This document shows positions 8,432 to 17,505 of a stretch of DNA of 64,000 bases, in pieces. Under the pieces are notes generated by a model. The model made no database searches. It worked only from the letters and a program-made list of their open reading frames with translations, and was not told the origin of the DNA. Source of the DNA: CAVSRC01 sp963730325 (GTDB taxonomy: Bacteria; Pseudomonadota; Alphaproteobacteria; Rhizobiales; Kaistiaceae); NCBI GenBank assembly GCA_963730325.1, contig CAVSRC010000007.1, positions 186,001-250,000 on the forward strand. The letters run 5' to 3'. Numbering within the stretch: position 1 is the stretch's first letter; each line of letters opens with the position of its first letter. Position numbers and translations under genes: made by a program.

Positions 8432-9409
8432 TCACTCGGCTTCGGCGAGGTAGCGATAGACCGTCAACCGCGAGGTGAGGGCGGTCATCACCGCGACCAG
8501 GAAGGCGATGCCGAGCGCCCCGAAATAGCCGATCGGCCCGACGGCGAAGCGCCCGAACAGGGCGGAGACCTGCTCGCCGTTGGCGCCGCTGATGGCCGGC
8601 ACCACGACGAAGGACAGCGTGGCGAAGAGAAAGGCCGCGGCGGCGGCGCCGATAAGGCCGCCGCGCAGGCCGAGCAGCAGGAAATGGCGCTGGAACTCGC
8701 GGGCGATGAAGCCGTCCTCGGCGCCGACGATGTGCAGCACCGACACCACGCCGCTGTTCACCGCCATGGCGCCGCGGGTGGCGAAGATGACCGAGAGAAC
8801 CGTCGCCACGCCGACCAGAGCGAGAATGGCGAGGCCGGCGAAGACGGTGACGCTGGCCATCGATTGCAGGCGCTGGACCCAGCCGATGTGGTCGTCGAGG
8901 GTGGCGCCCTTGACCTCCGCCTTGAGGCGGGTGGCAAGCGCCTTGAGGTCGGCGGCGCCGGGCCGCGTCAGCTTGATGACGATGAGGCGCGGTATGGGCA
9001 GCGCCGTGAGGTCGAGGCCGGAGCCGAGCCAGGGTTCGAGCAGGCGGGCGGTGGCCTCGTTGCCGAGCGTCTGGACGGAGGCGATGCCGGGCGTCTGGCG
9101 AGCGAGCGCGGCGGCGCGGGCGGTCTCGGTGGCGGTGTCGACGCCGTCGATGGGCAGCACCTGGATGGTGACCTCGCGCTCGACGTCCGCCTGCCAGTCG
9201 CGCGAGGCGTCGCGCACCAGCGTCACGGCGCCCAGCGTCAGGCAGGCGAGGAAGCTCATGATGGCGATGACCACGGTGAGCGCGTTGGCCGAGACGGTGT
9301 TCTCGGGCACCAGCTGGTTGGGCTTCTGCGCGGCCAGCCGCGCCTGGCGGCGCTCGGCGGCGGCGTGGAGCCTCTGGATGCGTTCGGCGTCGGTGGCGGC
9401 GTCAGTCAT
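8432..9409 (-). CDS. ftsX: Cell division protein FtsX
   Basis: The 325-residue product has a cytoplasmic N-terminus, a first membrane helix (NALTVVIAIMSFLACLTLGA), a periplasmic domain from about residue 70 to 170, and three further helices around residues 185-320 including a LHIVGAEDGFIAREF segment. FtsX partners with FtsE to control septal peptidoglycan hydrolases. Its start overlaps the ftsE stop by eight bases, so translation is coupled. The length is typical for alphaproteobacteria. Confidence 0.93.
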   Translation of the reverse strand: MTDAATDAERIQRLHAAAERRQARLAAQKPNQLVPENTVSANALTVVIAIMSFLACLTLGAVTLVRDASRDWQADVEREVTIQVLPIDGVDTATETARAAALARQTPGIASVQTLGNEATARLLEPWLGSGLDLTALPIPRLIVIKLTRPGAADLKALATRLKAEVKGATLDDHIGWVQRLQSMASVTVFAGLAILALVGVATVLSVIFATRGAMAVNSGVVSVLHIVGAEDGFIAREFQRHFLLLGLRGGLIGAAAAAFLFATLSFVVVPAISGANGEQVSALFGRFAVGPIGYFGALGIAFLVAVMTALTSRLTVYRYLAEAE

Positions 9410-10061
9410 AGATGGTCAGCCGCCCTTCCTCGAGCACGAGCCGGCGCGAATCGAACTGGTTCATGAGAGCGATGTCGTGGGTGGCGATCACCACCGAGGT
9501 GCCGAGACGGTTGAGTTCGACGAACAGGCGCATCAGGCGCGCCGCCAGCGGCGGGTCGACGTTGCCGGTGGGCTCGTCGGCGAGCAGGATCTCGGGGCGG
9601 GTGATGAGCGCCCGGGCGATTGCCGCGCGCTGCTTCTCGCCGCCCGACAGGATCGGCGGCAGGGCGTGCATGCGGTCGCCGAGACCGACCCAGCGCAACA
9701 GTTCGACCACGTCGCCGCGATAGGCCGATTCCTCGCGGCCGAGAACGCGCAGGGGCAGCGCCACGTTCTCGAAGGTGGTCAGGTGGTCGAGCAGGCGGAA
9801 ATCCTGGAAGACGACGCCGATGCGCCGCCGCACCGCCGGCAGTTCCGCGCGGCCGATGGACGATACGTCGCGACCGAAGAAGGACAAGAGCCCGCGCGTC
9901 GGCCGCAGCGCCAGGAAGAACAGGCGGATGAGCGTGGTCTTGCCGGCGCCGGAGGGGCCGGTCAGGAACTGGAACGATTTCGGCTCGATCTCGAAGGTCA
10001 GGTCGCGCAACACCTCCGGTCCCATGCCGTAGCGCAGTCCGACATTCTCGAAACGGATCAC
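9402..10061 (-). CDS. ftsE: Cell division ATP-binding protein FtsE
   Basis: A 219-residue ABC ATPase with Walker A GPSGAGKTT (residues 35-43), the signature ILSGGEKQRAAIARAL, Walker B ILLADEPTGNVDP and H-loop IATHDIAL. The FtsE-specific start MIRFENVGLRYG is present. It works with FtsX at the division site on the inner membrane. A CtrA-type box lies 58-72 bases before the start, suggesting cell-cycle control. Confidence 0.95.
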   Translation of the reverse strand: MIRFENVGLRYGMGPEVLRDLTFEIEPKSFQFLTGPSGAGKTTLIRLFFLALRPTRGLLSFFGRDVSSIGRAELPAVRRRIGVVFQDFRLLDHLTTFENVALPLRVLGREESAYRGDVVELLRWVGLGDRMHALPPILSGGEKQRAAIARALITRPEILLADEPTGNVDPPLAARLMRLFVELNRLGTSVVIATHDIALMNQFDSRRLVLEEGRLTIYD

Positions 10062-10118
10062 GTCGCTGTCCCGTCAATGGCCATGGCCGGTGGGTTATCC
10101 ACTCTTGCAGGGTCCCTG

Positions 10119-10133
10119 TTAAGGGTCTGTTAA
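10119..10133. promoter_or_regulatory. CtrA-type binding site (TTAA-N7-TTAA)
   Basis: The 15-mer TTAAGGGTCTGTTAA matches the full CtrA consensus TTAA-N7-TTAA, and the consensus is palindromic so it reads on both strands. A TTAACC half-site follows at 10200-10205. The box lies in the divergent gap between ftsE and the zinc-ribbon gene. CtrA is the conserved alphaproteobacterial cell-cycle regulator; binding here is inferred from the motif only. Confidence 0.55.
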
Positions 10134-10254
10134 CGAACAAATGCGTTTGCGCCCGGCAGCCGGTCCGCCGGCCCGGCGCCCGGCATGGTTTCCGCGGCAT
10201 TAACCAAATCGGCCTAGGCTCACCTCCGACAAATCATCGGGCTTGGGTCGTTTC

Positions 10255-10929
10255 ATGGCAATTCTGTGTCCCTCCTGCGCCGCCCGCCAGGCGATCAGTG
10301 AAGACGAGGTCGGTGCCGGCCGCATGCTTCACTGCGATTGGTGCGGCACCCGCTGGATCGCCCGGCCCTTCACCGCGAACCCCTTCCGGCGCGCCGATCT
10401 GGTCGAGCCCGAGGATGTCTCGGATGCCGTCGTCATCGAGCATATCGCGCCCGGCCGCGACCGCCACCCCGGTTCGCGGCAGCGCCGCTATACGCCGCCG
10501 CCGTTCCCGGCCGATCGGCGCTGGCTCAAGGGCCTGGGCATCGCGCTCACCGTGATCGCGGCCTTCTTCGCGCTCCGCGTACCGCTGGTCGCCGCCTTGC
10601 CGCAGGAGACCCTGCCGGCCGAGACCAGCCAACTGACCTTCCAGCAGGTCCACAGCCAGACGCTGGTCAAGAACGGCGTCAAGACGCTGATCGTCGAAGG
10701 CCAGCTGGTCAACACCTCGGCCGCCGACGTGGCGGTTCCCGCCATCCGCGTTTCGCTGCGCTCGCCGGCAGGCGCCGAGGTCTATTCCTGGCTGGTCGAA
10801 CCGACCAAGGCGGGGCTGGCACCGGGCGGCGCGGTCGGATTCCGCAGCGCCGTGTCGGCGCCGCCCAATGCCAGCCAGGTCACGCTCAAGCTCGCGGCTC
10901 GCCAGAACCAGATCATCGGGATGCGCTGA
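10255..10929 (+). CDS. MJ0042-type zinc-ribbon, single-pass membrane protein with DUF3426-like C-terminus
   Basis: The 224-residue product opens with a zinc ribbon (CPSC at residues 5-8, CDWC at 27-30) typical of MJ0042 domains. A disordered basic linker follows, then one membrane helix (GLGIALTVIAAFFALRV) and a beta-rich C-terminal domain with VEGQLVNTSAADVAVPAIRV as in DUF3426. Topology would place the ribbon in the cytoplasm and the C-terminal domain in the periplasm. Role unknown. It is divergent from ftsE and shares its regulatory gap. The stop overlaps the hpt start. Confidence 0.85.
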   Translation: MAILCPSCAARQAISEDEVGAGRMLHCDWCGTRWIARPFTANPFRRADLVEPEDVSDAVVIEHIAPGRDRHPGSRQRRYTPPPFPADRRWLKGLGIALTVIAAFFALRVPLVAALPQETLPAETSQLTFQQVHSQTLVKNGVKTLIVEGQLVNTSAADVAVPAIRVSLRSPAGAEVYSWLVEPTKAGLAPGGAVGFRSAVSAPPNASQVTLKLAARQNQIIGMR

Positions 10930-11603
10930 TGCCGCGCGTCAGGGGGCGAATGATCCGCGTTCTGTTCGATGCGGAAACCATCGCGGCGCGCAATCGCGAG
11001 ATCGCGAAAGAGATCGCCGCGGCCGGCTACGGCAATCTGCTGGTCGTCTCCATCCTCAAGGGCAGCTACGTCTTCGCCGCCGATCTTCTGCGCGCGCTGC
11101 ACGATGCCGGCCTGTCGCCCGAGGTGGAGTTCATCTCGCTGTCGAGCTATGGCACCGGCACCACCTCGTCGGGCGCGGTCAGGCTGGTGCGCGACATCGA
11201 GAGCGACGTGTCGGGCCGCGACGTGCTCATCATCGACGACATTCTGGAATCCGGGCGCACGATCGCCTTTGCCCGCAACCTGATGCTCAAGCGCGGCGCC
11301 AAGTGCGCCGATGTGGCGGTGCTGCTGGAGAAGCCGGGCAAGCTCGCCCAGCCGCTCAAGGCGGAGTATGTCGGCTTCGTCTGTCCCGACCTGTTCGTCG
11401 TCGGCTACGGCATGGATGCGGCCCATGCCTTCCGCGAACTGCCCTTCGTCGGCGTGGTCGAGGAGCGCAGGTCTAGAACTGGTCGAGCAGGCGCTCGAGG
11501 TAGTCGCGCTCAAGCGCCGGCCGGTAGGCATCGCCGAGCCGCTTCCGGATCGCGTCGAGGATCTCGCGGGCGCGCTGCGTATCGATCTCATCGGGAACCT
11601 TGA
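10929..11603 (+). CDS. hpt: Hypoxanthine phosphoribosyltransferase with an odd C-terminal read-through
   Basis: The first 178 residues are a normal Hpt: MPRVRGR start, SILKGSYVFAADLLRAL, SSYGTGTTSSG, the PRPP loop VLIIDDILESGRTI, and VGYGMDAAHAFRELPFVGVV. It salvages hypoxanthine and guanine with PRPP. The frame then continues for about 45 Arg/Gly-rich residues antisense to the end of the convergent DUF4175 gene. One extra base near 11467 would end the protein at the TAG at 11474-11476, whose CTAG is shared with the opposite gene's stop; that is probably the true end. The ATG overlaps the preceding stop (TGATG). Confidence 0.85.
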   Translation: MPRVRGRMIRVLFDAETIAARNREIAKEIAAAGYGNLLVVSILKGSYVFAADLLRALHDAGLSPEVEFISLSSYGTGTTSSGAVRLVRDIESDVSGRDVLIIDDILESGRTIAFARNLMLKRGAKCADVAVLLEKPGKLAQPLKAEYVGFVCPDLFVVGYGMDAAHAFRELPFVGVVEERRSRTGRAGARGSRAQAPAGRHRRAASGSRRGSRGRAAYRSHREP

Positions 11604-13995
11604 CGGTCGTGCCGAGGTCGGGCCCGAGCGTGCTCTGCGGCCGGCCGAGCGGGTCCTGATTGGCGAAATTGCCGCCGCCGCGCAGACCGCGGCCCTGACC
11701 CTGGCCCTGGCCGCGTCCCTGTCCCTGACGGTTGGCAAGCTGCTGGCCCAGCCCCTGCGCGCCCTGGCGTAGCGCTTCCAGCGCCTGGCCCTGGCTGCCG
11801 ACGGCGTTGCCGGTCTGGCCCTGGCCGAGCTGGCCTTCGGCGCGGCCCATGGCCTGGCCCGCCTGGCCGAGCTTGCCGGTCGGGTTGAGGCCCATGCCCT
11901 TGAGCTGCTCCATCAGCTTGCCGAGGCCCTGCTGCAACGCCTGCTGCTGCTGTTGCAGGTCCTTGAGCGCCTGCTGCAGCTCTTCCTCGGTCATCGGCTT
12001 GCCGCTGCCGTCCGGGTTCTGGCCCTGGTCGGCGCGGTAGGTCCGGTTCATCAGCTCTTCCTGCTGGCGGATCATGTCGCCGAGCTGGTTGAGGCTCTGC
12101 ATCGCCTGGCTGTCCTGCTGGTCGCCCTGCTGCGGGCGGCCGGCCTGAAGGTTGTCGAGCATGTTCTGCAATTCGGAGAGCATCTGGCGGGCGGCGTCGC
12201 GCGCGCCGGTGCGCGCCAGGTTCTCGATCTGGTCGAGCATGCGCTGCAGGTCCTGCGCGCGCAGCGTCTGCACATTGGCGTTGGGCGGCAGGTTGTTGGC
12301 CTGCGGGTTCTGGCGGGCCTGTTCGGCGAGCGCCTGAAGGAACTGGTTCAGCGCCTGGCGCAGGTTCTCGGTCAGCCGCTGGATTTCCTCGTCCGAGGCG
12401 TTGTTCTCGAGCGCCTTGCGCAGCGCCTCCTGGGCGTCGCGCAGGCTCTGCGCGGCGAGCGACAGGTTGCCGTCCTCGATGCCGAGCGCGATCTGCCACA
12501 GATAGTCGACCACGCCGCGCAGGTCGTCGTCGCCATGGGCGTGGATGAGGCGGAAATAGGCGGAGCGCAGCGCCAGATAGTTGCCCTTGCCGTCGATCTT
12601 GTCGGGCGCCACGGTGAGTGCGTCGAGGCCGTCGGCGACCTGGGTCGCGGCATTGGCGTCGAGCGCTAGTCTTGCGCGCTGTTCGACCACGGCGCGGGCG
12701 AGCGGATTGGAGAAGTTGCGGGCGGGCAGGGTGAAGGTGACCGGGGCGCTCTTCCCTTCCTGCTTGGCCTCGTCGGTGGCGACCAGCGTCAGCTTCACCT
12801 TGGCGCCGGCCCAGGGATGGGATGTGAGGTCGCGGATGGTGTGGCCGGTGCCCTCGCGCACGCGCAGTTGCGGCAGCGACAGGGGCAGGGACGGCGCGTC
12901 GTAGAGCGGCCGCGCGTCGCCGGTGGCGGGGTCGCCAAGCGGCGCGATCTCGCCGCGGGCGGCAACGACGCCGTAATCGTCCGCAAGCGTGTAGGAGAGC
13001 GTCAGCGCGCCGCTGGCCTCGGCGCCGGGCTCGCCGGAAAGGGCGATCTGCGGCGGGTTGTCGGGTTCGACCTGGAATTTCCAGCCGGTGATCTCGTGGC
13101 CGGACTTCTCGATGCTGACGCTGCCGGCCTGGGAGAGCGTCACCTGATGCTCAAGCGGTGCCGCCGCATCGCCGGTTGCGGCCTGTTGCGGCGCGCCCGG
13201 GGCGACTGGCGCCGCCTTGCCGCCGAGCGAGGCGAGCACGGCAAGGTCGTGGCTGCCGCCGGTGCGCACGGTGACGACGCTGCCGATGGGCACGGAATAT
13301 TCGGTCCCCGGCGGCTTGGCGGCCTCGCCGGTCAGGAAGATCGGGGCGCGGCCGGTATAGGGCGGCGGCGTCACCCAGGCGTCGATGCGGGCGATGGCCG
13401 CGGCCGTGCTCTCGCCGCCGCGGAAGGCTTCGCCGAGGCGGGCGATGCGCTCCGGGCCGGCCATGACGAAGCCGACGACGAACAGCAGCAGGACGAAGAA
13501 GCGCAGCGCGTAGGGGTCGTGGGCCGCCAGCCGCGGCGCCGGCATGCCGGCGCGCAAGGCTTCGAGCGAGCCCAGCATGCGCTGGCGATGGGCCTCCCAC
13601 AGCGCCTGGCCGGTGGGGTCGTCGGGGCGCGAGGCGAGGCGGTCGGTGTAGGCGGTGGCCGGCCGGTGCAGCGCCCCGGTCGCCTGTTCGACGCGGGCGA
13701 AGGCGTCGGCGCGCGTCGGCGCCGCAAAGCGCAGGGTGCGCGCGGCGAACCAAACGATCGCGGCAACGAACAGGGCAAGGACGACGAAGCGCACCGGTGT
13801 CGAGGCGATGCGCCACAGGCCGAACCAGGAAAGGGCGGCAAACAGGGCGGCGAGCGTCAGGAACGGCGCGATCAGCGGCCACAGCCGCTCCCACGCCAGC
13901 GCGGCGCGGGCGCGACCGACGGCGCGCGCGATGCGCGTCTCGACTGTCTTCTGTGACGTGTCGCCGGGCCGCCGGTTCGCTGCCGAATCGGTCAT
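11473..13995 (-). CDS. TIGR02302/DUF4175 family large membrane protein
   Basis: The 840-residue product has two membrane helices near residues 38-90 (LWPLIAPFLTLAALFAALSW, then FVVLALFVAAIVWFAA) and a third near 165-185. A beta-rich domain follows at about 190-430 (WVTPPPYTGRAPIFLTGE), then a long helical Gln-rich half from about 520 with runs such as LQQQQQALQQGLGKL and a Gly/Gln-rich GQGRGQGQGQGRG stretch. These are the traits of TIGR02302 (DUF4175) proteins of Rhizobiales, whose function is unknown. Its 3' end is convergent with hpt. Confidence 0.9.
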   Translation of the reverse strand: MTDSAANRRPGDTSQKTVETRIARAVGRARAALAWERLWPLIAPFLTLAALFAALSWFGLWRIASTPVRFVVLALFVAAIVWFAARTLRFAAPTRADAFARVEQATGALHRPATAYTDRLASRPDDPTGQALWEAHRQRMLGSLEALRAGMPAPRLAAHDPYALRFFVLLLFVVGFVMAGPERIARLGEAFRGGESTAAAIARIDAWVTPPPYTGRAPIFLTGEAAKPPGTEYSVPIGSVVTVRTGGSHDLAVLASLGGKAAPVAPGAPQQAATGDAAAPLEHQVTLSQAGSVSIEKSGHEITGWKFQVEPDNPPQIALSGEPGAEASGALTLSYTLADDYGVVAARGEIAPLGDPATGDARPLYDAPSLPLSLPQLRVREGTGHTIRDLTSHPWAGAKVKLTLVATDEAKQEGKSAPVTFTLPARNFSNPLARAVVEQRARLALDANAATQVADGLDALTVAPDKIDGKGNYLALRSAYFRLIHAHGDDDLRGVVDYLWQIALGIEDGNLSLAAQSLRDAQEALRKALENNASDEEIQRLTENLRQALNQFLQALAEQARQNPQANNLPPNANVQTLRAQDLQRMLDQIENLARTGARDAARQMLSELQNMLDNLQAGRPQQGDQQDSQAMQSLNQLGDMIRQQEELMNRTYRADQGQNPDGSGKPMTEEELQQALKDLQQQQQALQQGLGKLMEQLKGMGLNPTGKLGQAGQAMGRAEGQLGQGQTGNAVGSQGQALEALRQGAQGLGQQLANRQGQGRGQGQGQGRGLRGGGNFANQDPLGRPQSTLGPDLGTTVKVPDEIDTQRAREILDAIRKRLGDAYRPALERDYLERLLDQF

Positions 13996-14115
13996 GCGTC
14001 TCCGCTACAACTCCCCCCACGCCGGCAAAAAGCCTAGCACAAACTGTGCCCAAAACGAGGCTGTGTGCCGCCGGCGGCCTTCACGAGTTCGGGATTGGCG
14101 GAAAGGCTACGCCGA

Positions 14116-14451
14116 TCAGACGAGTGCGGCGGCGCCCAGTTCCTTGCGCCAGTGCGCCTCGCGCTTGTCGAGCAGAAGCGGGATCATCGCTTCGTTCTTG
14201 TCGCGGATTTCCTCGAGAATCTCGAAGGCGAAGGCGGCCTCGCCATGGGCGTTCCAGGCCTGCTGCAGGCTCTTGCCGGGAAAGCCGCCCATGCGCAGCT
14301 GGAACCACAGCCCGTTCTGCCGCTTGTCGATGTCCGGCGCCTGCGCCACCCAGGTCTCGCCGCTCGGCGTGCAGCGCACGGCGAAGATGCCGGCACGGGC
14401 CTTGTGCTCCTTGTAGCTGCGCGCCAGTTCCTTCTTGCGGGCATTGTCCAT
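14116..14451 (-). CDS. GIY-YIG nuclease family protein
   Basis: This 111-residue protein has a GIFAVRCTPSGETWVAQ segment in place of the canonical GIY...YIG core, followed by NGLWFQLRMG and a C-terminal acidic helix with EAHWRKELGA. It fits the short stand-alone GIY-YIG proteins of Rhizobiales. The second core motif is degenerate (TWVA instead of YIG), so nuclease activity is doubtful. It lies between the DUF4175 gene and lysA, on the same strand. Confidence 0.75.
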   Translation of the reverse strand: MDNARKKELARSYKEHKARAGIFAVRCTPSGETWVAQAPDIDKRQNGLWFQLRMGGFPGKSLQQAWNAHGEAAFAFEILEEIRDKNEAMIPLLLDKREAHWRKELGAAALV

Positions 14452-14503
14452 GGTCGGGTCTTTCCGATGCTTGGCGTCGAACTGCGGTGCGCCGCCGGGC
14501 GCC

Positions 14504-15772
14504 TTACGCCAGCCAGGGCGCGATACGGTCCATGCCGATCAGGTCGTCAAAGCTCTGGCGCGGGCGCACGACCGCCCATTCGGCGCCATTGACCATCACT
14601 TCCGCGGCGAGCGGATGGGTGTTGTAGGTCGAGCCCTGCACCGCGCCGTAGGCGCCCGCCGTCATCACCGCCACCAGATCGCCTTCCTTCAGCGGCGGCA
14701 GGCGGCGGTCAAGCGCCAGGTAATCGCCGGTCTCGCAGATGCCGCCGACAACGTCGGCGGTGATCGGCTCGGCATCGGCGGCCGGCTGCCTGACCGGGCG
14801 GATGTCGTGATGGGCGTCGTAAAGGGTCGGGCGGATGAGGTCGTTCATGCCGGCGTCGAGGATGACGAAGGTCTTGGCGGTGCCTTGCTTGATGTATTCG
14901 ACGCTCGCGACGAGGATGCCGGCATTGCCGACGAAGACGCGGCCGGGTTCGAGCAGGATGCGGGCGCCGAGATTGCCGAGCCGCCGGCGGATGATCTCGG
15001 CATAGGCGGCCGGCGGCGGCGGGGCCGGATCGTCGAGCCGGTAGGGAATGCCAAGCCCGCCGCCGCAATCGACGTGGTCGATGGCGTGGCCGTCGGCGCG
15101 CAGGTCGCGCACAAGGTCGCCCAGCCGTCCATAGGCCGCGTCATAGGGCTCCATGTCGGTGATCTGGCTGCCGATATGGACGTCGACGCCGCTGATGGCG
15201 AGGCCGGGCAGTCGTGCGGCGCGGGCATAGACGGCGCGCGCCTCGTCATAGGGCACGCCGAACTTGTTCTCCGCCCGCCCGGTGGTGATCTTGGCGTGGG
15301 TGCGCGCATCGACATCCGGGTTGACGCGGATGGCGATGGCGACGGTGGCGCCCTTGGACGAGGCGATCGCCGAAATGCGCTCGAGTTCCGGCTCCGATTC
15401 GACGTTGAAGCAGAGGATGCCGGTATCGATGGCAAGCGCGATCTCACGCTCCGACTTGGCAACGCCGGAGAAGACGATGGTGTCGGGCCTGGCACCGGCG
15501 GCGAGCGCCCGGCGCAGCTCGCCCTCCGAGACCACGTCGAGCCCGGCGCCTTCGTGCACGAAGGTGCGGATCACCGACTGGTTGGAGTTCGCCTTCATGG
15601 CGTAGCAGATGAGCGTGTCGAGGTCGGCGAAGGCCTCGCGGAAGACGCGGATATGGCGGGCGAGCGTCGCCGTCGCGTAGCAATAGAACGGCGTCCCCAC
15701 TTCGGCGGCGATTGCCGGCAGGGGCACGTCCTCGGCGTGGAGCACGCCGGCGCGGTAATCGAAGTGATTCAC
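14504..15772 (-). CDS. lysA: Diaminopimelate decarboxylase
   Basis: A 422-residue fold-type III PLP enzyme for the last step of lysine synthesis. The PLP lysine is Lys60 in CYAMKANSNQSV; other signatures are GVDVHIGSQI, HVDCGGGLGIPY, EPGRVFVGNAG and the catalytic Cys in GGICETGDYLA. It follows lptM by 13 bases and belongs to the argH-lptM-lysA unit found across Rhizobiales. Length and motifs are normal. Confidence 0.95.
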   Translation of the reverse strand: MNHFDYRAGVLHAEDVPLPAIAAEVGTPFYCYATATLARHIRVFREAFADLDTLICYAMKANSNQSVIRTFVHEGAGLDVVSEGELRRALAAGARPDTIVFSGVAKSEREIALAIDTGILCFNVESEPELERISAIASSKGATVAIAIRVNPDVDARTHAKITTGRAENKFGVPYDEARAVYARAARLPGLAISGVDVHIGSQITDMEPYDAAYGRLGDLVRDLRADGHAIDHVDCGGGLGIPYRLDDPAPPPPAAYAEIIRRRLGNLGARILLEPGRVFVGNAGILVASVEYIKQGTAKTFVILDAGMNDLIRPTLYDAHHDIRPVRQPAADAEPITADVVGGICETGDYLALDRRLPPLKEGDLVAVMTAGAYGAVQGSTYNTHPLAAEVMVNGAEWAVVRPRQSFDDLIGMDRIAPWLA

Positions 15773-15785
15773 GTGAAGAACCCGT

Positions 15786-15986
15786 CTAGAGGAGCCAGTC
15801 GAGGAAGAACGGCTTGTCGGGTTTTTCCGGCGGCGCGGGCTCGTCGGTCGTGGTCGTCGTTTTGGTCACGGCCGTGCCCGGCGGCGGGTCGAGCGCCGCC
15901 TTGCGGCCGCAGCCGGCCAGCCCGATGGCCAGCACGATCATGCCGGCAACGAACGCGCGGGACAGGATTCTGCGGTCGGCAGGCAC
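15786..15986 (-). CDS. lptM: LptM-like small lipoprotein
   Basis: The product is about 66 residues with a lipobox (VLAIGLAGC) followed directly by GRKAALDPPPG, the hallmark of LptM/YifL proteins, which assist maturation of the LptD-LptE LPS translocon. The C-terminus is Pro/Thr-rich and ends FFLDWLL. Several starts are in frame between 15941 and 16001; the GTG used here lies just after a GGGGGTGG ribosome site. It sits between argH and lysA, as in relatives. Confidence 0.8.
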   Translation of the reverse strand: MPADRRILSRAFVAGMIVLAIGLAGCGRKAALDPPPGTAVTKTTTTTDEPAPPEKPDKPFFLDWLL

Positions 15987-16077
15987 CACGGCCACCCCCA
16001 AGTGTCACGGCTCTCCGGGCCGCCGAGGCGCCCCGAAGTCCCGTGCATCATAGTCAATCTGCCGGCGTTGGCCACCG

Positions 16078-17484
16078 TCAACTTTGCCGCAAACGGCCCT
16101 TTTCCTTGGCCAGCCGCTTGAGCCAGCGGCGGGCCTCGCGGCGCACGTTCTCCGGCGCCGTGCCGCCGAAACTCTTGCGGCTCTTGACCGACTGGCGCAC
16201 CGACAGCACCGAATAGACGTCGTCGGTGATGCGGGGCTCTACGCCCTGAAGCGCGTCGAGCGGCAGCCGGTCGAGCGTCACGCCCCGCCGCTCGGCCTCC
16301 GCGACGATTCGCCCGGTGGCGTGATGGGCCTCGCGGAAGGGCAGGCCGAGGGTCAGCACCAGCCAGTCGGCGAGGTCGGTGGCGGTGGAGAAGCCGGCGC
16401 CGGCCGCCTTGCGCAGGGCGGCCACGTCCGGCTCCATGTCGGCGACCATGCCGGTCATGGCGGCGATGGAGAGCTCCAGCGATTCCAGCGCGTCGAAGAC
16501 CGGCTCCTTGTCCTCCTGCATGTCCTTGGCATAGGCGAGCGGCAGGCCCTTGAGCACGACAAGCAGGCCGGTGAGCGCGCCAACGATGCGGCCGGTCTTG
16601 GCGCGCACCAGTTCGGCCGCGTCCGGGTTGCGCTTCTGCGGCATGATCGACGAGCCGGTGGTGAACTTGTCCGACAGGCGCACGAAGCGGAAGCCGGCCG
16701 ACGACCAGATGACGATCTCCTCGGCGAAGCGCGACAGGTGGACGGCGCAAAGGCTTGCCGCGGCAAGCGCCTCGATGGCGAAGTCGCGGTCGGAGACGGC
16801 GTCGAGCGAGTTGGCCGCCGGCCGGTCGAAGCCGAGTTCCGCCGCGGTCGCCTGCCGGTCGATGGGGAACGACGTGCCGGCAAGCGCGGCGGCGCCCAGC
16901 GGCGATTCGTTCGCCCGCTGGCGGGCGTCGGCGAAGCGGCCGCGGTCGCGCCCGAGCATCTCGACATAGGCCATCAGGTGGTGGCCGAAGGTCACCGGCT
17001 GGGCGACCTGGAGATGGGTGAAGCCCGGCATCACGGCGGCGGCATGGGCGAGCGCCTTCTCGGCCAGCGCCTGTTGCAGGGCGGCGAGCCCGGCGTCGGT
17101 GCGGTCGATGGCGTCGCGCACCCACAGCCTGAGGTCGGTGGCGATCTGGTCGTTGCGCGAGCGCGCCGTGTGCAGGCGGCCGGCGGCCGGGCCGATCAGC
17201 TCGGTGAGCCGCGCCTCGATGTTGAGGTGGATGTCCTCCAGGGCGCTGGAAAAGGTGAATTTCCCTGCTTCGATTTCTCGCAGAATCGTGTCTAGACCGG
17301 CCACGATCTTTTCGGCATCGTCCGCCGCGATGATGCCCTGACGGGCAAGCATGCGGGCATGGGCTTGCGACCCCAGGATGTCCTGGCGGAAGAGCTTGCG
17401 GTCGAAGTCGATCGAGGCGTTGATCTCTTCCATGACGGCATCGGGGCCTTCGGCGAAACGGCCACCCCACATGCGGTTCTTCAT
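16078..17484 (-). CDS. argH: Argininosuccinate lyase
   Basis: The 468-residue enzyme of the fumarase/aspartase superfamily splits argininosuccinate to arginine and fumarate. It starts MKNRMWGGRFAEGPD and carries THLQVAQPVTFGHHLMAY and the superfamily signature GSSIMPQKRNPD with the flexible catalytic Ser loop. It is divergent from tlpA with only 21 bases between starts, so promoters must lie within the coding ends or overlap. Length is standard. Confidence 0.96.
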   Translation of the reverse strand: MKNRMWGGRFAEGPDAVMEEINASIDFDRKLFRQDILGSQAHARMLARQGIIAADDAEKIVAGLDTILREIEAGKFTFSSALEDIHLNIEARLTELIGPAAGRLHTARSRNDQIATDLRLWVRDAIDRTDAGLAALQQALAEKALAHAAAVMPGFTHLQVAQPVTFGHHLMAYVEMLGRDRGRFADARQRANESPLGAAALAGTSFPIDRQATAAELGFDRPAANSLDAVSDRDFAIEALAAASLCAVHLSRFAEEIVIWSSAGFRFVRLSDKFTTGSSIMPQKRNPDAAELVRAKTGRIVGALTGLLVVLKGLPLAYAKDMQEDKEPVFDALESLELSIAAMTGMVADMEPDVAALRKAAGAGFSTATDLADWLVLTLGLPFREAHHATGRIVAEAERRGVTLDRLPLDALQGVEPRITDDVYSVLSVRQSVKSRKSFGGTAPENVRREARRWLKRLAKEKGRLRQS

Positions 17485-17505
17485 GATCGAACTCCGGGAA
17501 ACCCA

